This document shows, piece after piece, positions 56,771-64,000 of a stretch of 64,000 nucleotides of DNA. Under the pieces are notes generated by a model. The model searched no databases. It worked only from the letters and a program-made list of their open reading frames with translations, and was not told where the DNA came from. This DNA is from Fragum whitleyi. Its lineage: Eukaryota > Mollusca > Bivalvia > Cardiida > Cardiidae. Position 1 is the first letter of the stretch; every line of letters begins with the position of its first letter. The translations under genes were made by a program, and so were the position numbers. Where the stretch lies: positions 2,107,501 through 2,171,500 of the forward strand of contig OX411552.1 in the NCBI GenBank assembly GCA_948146395.1, given 5' to 3'.

Positions 56771-57606
56771 CCCAAGATATGTGTCTTAATGATATTGTTA
56801 AACAGTCGAAAATCTCTGATTATACAAGTAGAAAGTGGGTCAATTATTAAACCTAAGGTCAATGGTTCAACTATATGCACGAATCGAAGACTCATTTACA
56901 AAATTTATAAGTGACATAAAATAAGCATAAAACAAACCTACATCTAATCTATCGAAATTTTAGAAAGTCAAAAATCGTATTAAAAGTCCAACTCTGTCCA
57001 GAATCAAAGACAAGCATTTACCAACCTTTACTTAAGACTTGGTACATGGATTCAATTTCAAAGGTCAAGGTTGGGATCGATGTATAAAGAAAACGGTGAG
57101 ACTGGTCTATTTAACATTCATTTGTGACTGGAATTCATGATATAAAGTTAAAAGACGGTAACTGACCTTTATCGGTGGTATGAAATATAGTTACAACATT
57201 TATTCTACGTTTATTCTTCTGATGAGCATTGTGCTCATTCAAGGCTTGTTGTTGAACTTTTCAAATTTATATATTCATGAAAGCGCGTCATTTCGCACGT
57301 TGAATTATATATGGCGTCACAATTATCAACCACCCCGTTAAGCATTAACGTTGTATAAAACAAAATCGACGAAAAAAATAAAAGTGGGCATATTATTATT
57401 TGTAGATTAAATCACAATATGCCATGATAATCTCCATGGATGATCGGAAAGAATTAACAAAATGCGATTTTCTTCAACAATATTAAATAACCAAACTACC
57501 CCCAGAAGCCGCATTACTTAAATATGGCCCAAAAATACTACGTCTTACGTCCGAGTTAATTTCTAGTTTACGGAAAAGTCCGAACGATGTTTCGAATAAA
57601 ACTTAC

Positions 57607-57693
57607 CATATCCGAAGAGAACAAGTCCCAAAGTGAACGAAATCAGGGGTTTTCCGGGCATTTCCTCCCGATGCACAATCCTTATCTTACAAT
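57607..57693 (-). CDS. Gene B exon with start codon and signal peptide
   Basis: The ATG is at 57661 on the minus strand; coding continues 55 nt to the donor ATG then GTAAGT at 57606, phase 1. It encodes MPGKPLISFTLGLVLFGY, and the split codon with the VWA exon is Val, giving FGYVSGSSN with likely signal cleavage around VSG. A good acceptor (TTTGTTTATCTTCAG) lies at 57694, so the exon probably begins at 57693 with 32 nt of 5' UTR and a non-coding exon farther upstream; in-frame TAA in that leader rules out extension. Gene A has no such acceptor because its ATG abuts a mobile element. Confidence 0.75.
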
Positions 57694-59026
57694 CTGAAGA
57701 TAAACAAAGTATTATAAAGATCAAATAGTTAAAAGTACATTAGGCCCCTATATGGTGAAACTTAAATAAGAGGCTGGAGTCCTGTATCGCCAGCTTGAAC
57801 CTTATTATTAGCACAAAAAGTCATGTTCGACCGTTTGGTTTCTATATGGATTTATATTTTGCCGAAATTCTCTGAAATAACTCGATAAAACTTTTTTTCA
57901 TGTAGGATTAATTTTCCTTGGACCTGAATTTTATTTAAAGAATTTACGTTCATCTACAAACTATAAGTCTTTCAAACAGACGCCTTTCTGTAATTAACAG
58001 AATAATTCTATATCTAATAGAGCTGAAGACTTGGGGTATTTACGCTTAGGATAGGCTTATTCTGTATTTGACTCATAATATTTAAATTGTTTAACATGTC
58101 CTTTCTAATGATGACGAAGCACAAGCAGTCGCCAAAAGTTTTAAATACACACAAAAAGCACGTGATATCGAAAATTAAAATGAAATGACTGCGAAAATGT
58201 CATTAATTTACATTTAATTCTTATTTCTTCAGTTTCCAAAGAAAGAAAATACTTTTTACTATATGTCTGGATTTTCTTACTATAAACATCCATGCGCTCA
58301 GGATTCCAAGCGCCTCTGGTTTGAAACACACATTTATATGCTTTCATTTGGTAATGCATTGTACAATTTCTGAGGCACAGCCTTCATCGCCTAGTGCAAG
58401 TATGTAGCGCCGATAAAATGGCATCTTTAACATTCAAGAGATGACGAGAGTACTTTTTAATTTCATAGAGGTATGAAACTAAAAACATAATCACGAGTGT
58501 GATTAGGTTTTTAGTTTCTTGTCTCAATAGAATTAGAAATACTCTCTTCATATCTTATAATCAAATATCATGAAGTAAAAATGGAAGAATTTCTCAATAA
58601 TGAGACAATTTTTTACATGACTACATTGAGCGCAAGCTTATAAAATAGCTGCGTATTCAAAATTGTTTTCATTGAGAAATAAAACCATTTTTTCAGCCAA
58701 TCAGAATGCACGAAAATGAATGGAAACCAATAATATTAAATTATGAATTCGAAAAATAAGACAATCGATGAAACGGTTTTATTTAAAAACAGCTTTTTTC
58801 AGTGGTATTGGGCTGCGATATAGATTATACCAAAAACAAGCAAAAAAATACAAACGCACTCGTTAACTCTTCAAAGTTTAGTCAAGAAATTATCAATGGT
58901 CCACCGTCCTTTTATTTCGCAAACACGCATTATCCTGGGCGCAGAGTGAAGTTAGATTGGTCAAAATTTTAAGGACTTATTTGCCAATTGATGTAATTTA
59001 AATAATCGTTTTCTTAACACTAAATA

Positions 59027-60203
59027 TATACTTAGCAAAAAAAGAAACTTTACATACTTGTTGGTCTGTTTTGAATGACTTACAGTGGCTATAGGCCAAC
59101 TTTATTTACGTGTGTTAGTTGGACTAGCTACAGAGACTACACAGACGCAGAAATTTGCGCGATTGAAGCGAGTCTGAGCTAATGCGTCTGTAACTTCCTG
59201 TTTTGGTCACATACTCTTGTTGAGCTACCGAAAGTTCATTTTGAGTGATTTTTGTTATACAGTCACACTTATTCCTTAGCATCGGCACGAAAAAACAAAA
59301 TTGTTAGTACATTTTTATTGAAATGGGTATGTAACAACAATCGAATAAAGACAGGAATTAGACTACAGGTATACATAGAGCTTGAATGTCTGTTTATAAC
59401 GTCACTCTTAAGTTTGGCTAATCGGGACAGGCAATTCACATTTATCATCTCGGTTTAGAACTGCCGCGCCCAGTTAGGACAATCGGTTAAGCGTCTGGTT
59501 TTCATTCATTGGGTCGTGGGTTCGACCTCTGACTCGGCCGTCTTTCATCCCATATTTGACAAAAAGCATTGTGATAAGTGTCATTTCTCTCCTACACAAT
59601 TGGCAAGTGATACGCATAGGAGAGAATGGCGACTGGTGCCTCAGGTGAAAGCTCTAGCTGTACTGTAAGAAACGACAAGAAACTATGGATAGGTGCACCA
59701 GTGGTCGAATTTTAAATGTTAAACTATCAAACGTGGCATTTAAACCCATATCAATTAACAAAAAATCAGTTACAACCACATGAAGTGTCGGCCGAGATGA
59801 GATAGGCCACTTTTGACGTCATGTAGAGGCCCTGTTACCATTGCATATTTTTCAATTCATTTCATCAAAGGAAGGATAACTGCAAGACAAGTATGCATAT
59901 TTAGCTCAGACGTTGGTCTATCATGATATGGGAACGACTCTAACCACGAAAACGTCAAGGAGCTATACTCAAAACATCACCGACAATCTTGATTTCATTT
60001 CTGTGATTTTTGAAATCGACCCCTTTGTCCTTTGACCACCAATAAAAACCTCATTTTACAAACACCCGGTACTGACCCTTCAATAAACCGACGGATATTG
60101 CCTTCAAGTTTCATGTAATAGTAACATCTGTATTCCTTATGGTTTCATAGCGATACTACAGTCCTCAGTAAGTCGTGTAAAGTTTCTTTTTTTGCTAAGT
60201 ATA
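59027..60203. mobile_element. 1.18 kb element with TACTTAGCAAAAAAAGAAAC ends
   Basis: Terminal inverted repeats of 28 nt: left TATACTTAGC... to TTTACA (59027-59054), right TGTAAAG... to CTAAGTATA (60176-60203), reverse complements over their full length. TA at both edges suits a Tc1/mariner-like insertion (inference). It contains a SINE (59467-59700). No transposase is visible. Confidence 0.7.
59467..59705 (+). repeat. tRNA-derived SINE, different family
   Basis: A-box-like TCGGTTAAGCGTCTGG and B-box-like GTGGGTTCGACCTCTGACTC. The body holds a 'TCTCTCCTACACAATTGGCA' / 'CGCATAGGAGAGAATGGC' partial hairpin. Nested in the element above. Confidence 0.65.
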
Positions 60204-60493
60204 TTAGAAATCGTACCCTATATTTCCTTTACGGTCGAATTTAGTACTCTCTTCACTAAGTTGGCACTCTGAAGCGCCACGTTACCTTAAACAAAATTCG
60301 ATATGTCTTCTAGAGAACACTCGATTGTCAATTCCTTAAGGATATGTAAATCATTAATTCCGTAATTTAAGTCAAACAGTCCTTATTCCAGCACTATTTA
60401 CATGTCATTTGATACATGATGCAACTAGTATGTCTAACAAAACGTATATCAATTCAAAAACCTGTGGGCCAGATATTATAAAGAGGGACTTAA

Positions 60494-60651
60494 GGTAGTG
60501 GACCCGTAATAGTTCCGCAACGTTTTTGGGTGTAATGAGCTTAAACAGTGATAACCGATGTTTCCTTATGATTTTCATTAGGAAGCCTCAGTCAACATTG
60601 TAAAGTATCATGATACCCGAAATGTTGCGGGTCTATTACGGGTCCACTACC
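60494..60651. mobile_element. GGTAGTGG palindromic MITE, copy e
   Basis: Intact: TTAA (60490-60493), GGTAGTGGACCCGTAATAG ... CTATTACGGGTCCACTACC, TTAA (60652-60655). It begins five bases beyond the stop codon of the frame at 60657. Confidence 0.9.
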
Positions 60652-60656
60652 TTAAG

Positions 60657-60930
60657 CTAATCTAAAATCTGCATTCTCAATGAAACCCTGTCTTGTGTAC
60701 TCATTTTAATCGTCTCGACGAGACGTTTCAAATGAGTACCCACAATATAGGTTAAAAGAAGGACTAAAGAAATATTCAAAATTAAAACCCAAAATTCCCC
60801 TCTATCTGTAGCTCTGAATAACACACAGGGTTTATTTACGTACATGTTTATTGTTTGTTCCCAATGCACTTGCAAATAGCGTGAAATAAATTGCTGTTGC
60901 TGATCACGTATGAAAATGGGGGTTTCCAAT
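60657..60930 (-). CDS. Possible membrane-spanning exon (third gene or relic)
   Basis: On the minus strand an acceptor GTTTCTTTTTAG at 60931 opens a frame (LETPIFIRDQQQQFISRYL) that reaches a hydrophobic span (FWVLILNISLVLLLTYIVG), a basic juxtamembrane part (HLKRLVETIK) and a stop at 60657. The layout resembles the TM exons of genes A and B, but the frame needs a phase-2 entry from this acceptor. A second acceptor (CGCTATTTGCAAG, exon from 60868) would give phase 1 like A and B. There are no matching Cys, VWA or signal exons to its right in this window, and no NE donor. It may be a terminal exon of an unrelated gene, a paralogue fragment, or chance. Confidence 0.35.
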
Positions 60931-60962
60931 CTAAAAAGAAACAACTATAAATGTTATCGATG

Positions 60963-61028
60963 GCTCAGCGCGACACAGTTGTAACTCACTATATGATTAT
61001 AGGGAGTTACAACTGTTTCGCGCTGAGC
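60963..61028. repeat. 66-bp near-perfect hairpin
   Basis: GCTCAGCGCGA, ACAGTTGTAACTC pair with GAGTTACAACTGT, TCGCGCTGAGC around an AT-rich loop. Confidence 0.85.
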
Positions 61029-61534
61029 ATTCGTTATGTGTTCAAGATTAGTCGATCATAAACGTGACTTTAGGTTTGGATTGTTTTAATTTTTGGTACT
61101 CGGAGATCCCTGTATAGCCGTTATAAAGAAATACAATTAAATTCAAATATGCTGATAAATCAAGAGTTTTACACTTAATTGAATTCCAAAGAATCCTGTG
61201 AAAGTACTATATTTTTCATTATGTGTGTGTATTGTTTACTATTTGAAAGCAAATGACATATAATGCTTTAAAATTTGACCTATGTGTAGGCCTGTTTTGT
61301 CAAGGACTGCCGTGTTTGCGAGTAACAATTCATGATGGTCACAATAACATAACATTTTGTGGTTTTCAATTCTATTTTTGGAAACCCATTAAATAATGTT
61401 GCATCAGCATAATCAAGTTACCTTTTGTATTAACTTGAAGAATCTTGTTTTTGTTAATTTTTCAGGACATTTCACTTTCGACTAAAATTATATCCCCCAT
61501 AATAATTCGAACAGCAAGTTACTGATGAGCCGTG

Positions 61535-61755
61535 GTCACTTGAATACGTAGGTAGAGGGTCGGCTTCTTGACCAAGAGGTTCCGGGTTCGATTCCCGGGA
61601 GAGGCTATCGTTCTTGTGGGTTTTTTAGTGGGCCCACACATTCGCTGCGAGAACTGGTTCATGTCCAGGAAGCAGTTTCGAGAGGGATGAATCTAAGTTG
61701 TAAGAACTTGTACCGCAATCGATATAAACTAAGTAGGTTTATTAAACCTAAAGTA
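61535..61755 (+). repeat. tRNA-derived SINE, copy 2
   Basis: It matches 13722-13935: TAGGTAGAGGGTCGGCTTCT, GGGTTCGATTCCCGGGAGAG, CAGGAAGCAGTTTCGAGAGG, 'TCTAAGTTGTAAGAACTTGT'. Likely A- and B-box promoter in the head. Confidence 0.85.
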
Positions 61756-62757
61756 ATGAGCATACGTTTACACTCCTACGTTTTACTACCACTAGAAGGC
61801 ATTTTCCCCCAAAAGAACTAACGGTACACACATTTTACACCTCGAAATGCATGTAATTGTAACCCCATCCTGACCCTGTGAGGGCTTCATGGTATGTTAT
61901 CTTAATCACCATTCCATCCGATGGTCATGTAATTTGATACAAGAGGTAATAAAATGTACATGTTATGATTTGGCCATTCAAGTGAATACAAGTTCCTGTA
62001 TTTAGTATGTAGCAGATATTTTTCTTTTCAGAGTTTAAATATTTTTGTCAGATTTAAGAATGCATTCAATCTATTTAAATTCTCAAACAGTATTGTAGGC
62101 AGCTTAAACGGACCATCTTGGAACTCCTTAAAATGAATATTTGGAAAACGGATTGGTTTCAGTAGAGGTCAATCGGATAACTGTTTTCAAAATTCGTTGT
62201 TTGGAATGAAGAATGTGGGAATATTATGAATGTAAAACGAGCACTCTAGATTCAGAACATCTGCCAAGTACTTATTTTTTACCGTAGTTAGTCTGCTAAA
62301 TTCTTGCAGACTGAATTGGATCGATGATTGACACACTACCCAAACAGTTTCTTTCTCGTATGACAGGCTATATAAATATTGAAAAGATGATTTTTTTTTA
62401 AAATGAATGAATGAGTAAATTCATTCCCAGGTTATCATGCTCTATTATACTATTATCCTCTATCAAAAATATCATTACCATAAATCTTTATAAACTCTAG
62501 TTACGATGATACATAAGCTCACCCAAAATATTGTTTGAGCAGAAACCCTTCAAATTACTTAGAATAATGGTCACTTTTCCACTTACATTTTTGATACTAC
62601 ACAAGGATATGGACCGAGAACTCTTTCCGCAGACCATTCATTGTGTTTCATGCATCATGTGCCTTCTTGTCATTCTTTTATGGAAAGACCGATGTACGAG
62701 GTCGATATCCGACTAAATACCGGCGTGAATTTGATTTTATTCTCCATGAATTATTTA

Positions 62758-64000
62758 AACAAGAGGCCCAAGAGGGCCTGTATCGCTCTAACATCTGTAT
62801 GGCTTTAACATCTTTAGACTTTCATTAATTGAAGCTTTCTTTGAATGAAAACAACACTTTGAAATCTCTTAAGACCTATTTTATAATAACCAACTGGGTA
62901 TGGCCTACATAGCACCAAAATTCTCAAGTTACATTGTAATCGGCCCATCGGTTAATCAGGAAATGTAGTTCAAAGATTTCCGGCTCAAAATAAGCCACAC
63001 CCTGCCATGCCAATATTTATGGGCTAATCAAAATTTCGCAAACAAATTTTAAAAAGGTCTTCGAAGGAACATTCTGGTAAAGTTTCATTGAAATCGGCAA
63101 GGTGGTTCAGAAGATGTCGTTCAAAGATTTCGGGCTCAAAATAAGCCCCACCCTGCCATGCCCATATTTACAGGCCAATCAAAATTTTGTCAGCAACTTT
63201 TGTAAAGGGTCTCCAAAGAAACATTCTGGTAAAGTTTCTTTGAAATCTGCCCAGCAGTTCAAGAGGAGAAGATTTCGGGCTCGAAAAAAGCCGCCCCCCG
63301 ACCCCGGGACACCATCATATTTTGGTCAATCAAAATGTCTTGAACAACTTTAAAAACAGGGTCACACACAGAACTTTCTAGTCAAGTCTCATTGAAATCG
63401 TCCCACCCTGCCACGCCAATATTTGGGGACGAATCTAAATTTCAGGAACAATTTTTGAAAAGGGTCAACCAAGGAACATTCTGGTAAAGTTTCGTTGAAA
63501 TCGGCCTAGTGGTTCAGGAGGAGATGTCATTCAAAGATTTCGGGCTCAAAATTAAGCCCAACCCTGCCATGTCCATATTTGGGGGCCAATCAAAATTTCA
63601 GGAATAATTTTATAAAAGGGTCAACTAAGGAACATTCTGGTAAAGTTTCGTTGAAATCGGCCCAGTGGTTCAGGAGGAGATGTCATTCAAAGATTTCGGG
63701 CTCAAAAATAAGCCCTACCCTGCCATGCCCATATTTGGGGGGCCAATCAAAATTTCAGGAATAATTTTTGAAAAGGGTCAACTAAGAAACATTCTGGTAA
63801 AGTTTCGTTGAAATCGGCCCAGTGGTTCAGGAGGAGATGTCATTCAAAGATCTCGGGCTCAAAATAAGCCCCGCCCTGCCACACCCATAATTGGGGGTCA
63901 ATCGAAATTTCTTTCACAATTTATGTAAAGGGTCACCCAAAGAACATCCATGCCAAGTTTCATTGTAATTGGCCCAATGGTTTGGGAGGAGAGATTTTTA
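62758..64000 (+). mobile_element. AACAAGAG element with array of about 150 bp, runs off window
   Basis: It starts AACAAGAG with hairpin GGCCCAAGAGGGCC, then at least seven units (TTCAAAGATTTCGGGCTCAA, CCCTGCCATGCCCATATTT, 'GAACATTCTGGTAAAGTTTC', 'CAGTGGTTCAGGAGGAGATG'). Units from 63480 on are the most alike. The 3' end is beyond 64000. Open frames here are array translations. Confidence 0.85.

Larger units (their letters stand above)
46379..57606 (-). other. Gene B intron 1 (11.2 kb)
   Basis: Phase-1 intron between the signal-peptide exon and the VWA exon. It is rich in mobile elements. At 46830-47170 a degenerate repeat of 'GGCTCTATAAAGGTGGAAGG' units occurs. Nothing clear was seen at 47480-47820, 49920-50270, 51160-51980, 52350-53580, 53770-55270 (apart from four 'AACTCGGCC'-like repeats near 54220-54260) and 55700-56660. 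Confidence 0.6.
57694..60656. other. Upstream of gene B coding start: non-coding
   Basis: The promoter and first non-coding exon of gene B should be here or farther right. There is a short inverted pair near 58470-58520 (ATGAAACTAAAAAC / GTTTTTAGTTTC-like), an element at 59027-60203, a SINE inside it and a MITE at 60494. No TATA or initiator can be called with confidence. Confidence 0.45.
60931..64000. other. Right end: repeats, no supported exon
   Basis: Contains a hairpin (60963), a SINE (61535), a one-ended GGGACCATCT MITE relative near 62100-62340 and an AACAAGAG element (62758 onward). Nothing recognised at 61030-61530 and 61760-62090. Confidence 0.6.

Overview
The window looks like an invertebrate nuclear genome, most likely a bivalve mollusc. 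It is AT-rich, has no bacterial-style coding density, and its genes are split into short exons with GT-AG boundaries inside kilobase-scale introns. Repeats fill the introns: tRNA-derived SINEs, palindromic MITEs, and elements whose centre is a tandem array of about 145-160 bp units. The lineage call is an inference from repeat style; no rRNA or mitochondrial marker is present. The long open frames are mostly repeat shadows, so I looked for short exons by checking acceptor, donor and phase. The main result is two tandem minus-strand paralogues, here called A and B, built the same way. Each has a signal-peptide exon, a first intron of about 11-12 kb, one VWA-like exon (525 or 528 nt), a small six-cysteine exon (126 or 129 nt), a transmembrane exon, then charged cytoplasmic exons. 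Intron phases are identical (1,1,1,0,1) and both join the Cys exon to the TM exon with a Tyr-Tyr. The proteins are predicted single-pass type I membrane proteins with a VWA fold whose metal site (MIDAS) is degenerate. I do not recognise the family. Gene A occupies 24174 down to 1707 and runs off the left edge. Gene B runs from 57693 down to at least 33408; its 3' end was not found. A third membrane-spanning open frame at 60657-60930 may be a relic or part of another gene. Layout by region: 1-1706, downstream intron of A; 1707-24174, gene A; 24193-26193, a 2 kb element with a 145-bp array lying 18 bp upstream of A's start codon; 26.4-33.4 kb, stacked repeats; 33.4-57.7 kb, gene B; 57.7-64 kb, repeats, two SINEs, the possible membrane exon, and an element running off the right edge. 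The repeats form recognisable sets: (i) three families starting AACAAGAG, with a short 5' hairpin, subterminal inverted repeats and a 3' hairpin, Helitron/Helentron-like in design; (ii) three families flanked by TTAA, two with empty-site evidence inside this window; (iii) foldback MITEs, several carrying pairs of the palindrome TGACGTCA; (iv) a near-identical 102-bp repeat; (v) tRNA-derived SINEs. Several are nested, which gives an insertion order. No transposase, reverse transcriptase, CRISPR array, operon or functional RNA gene was found.
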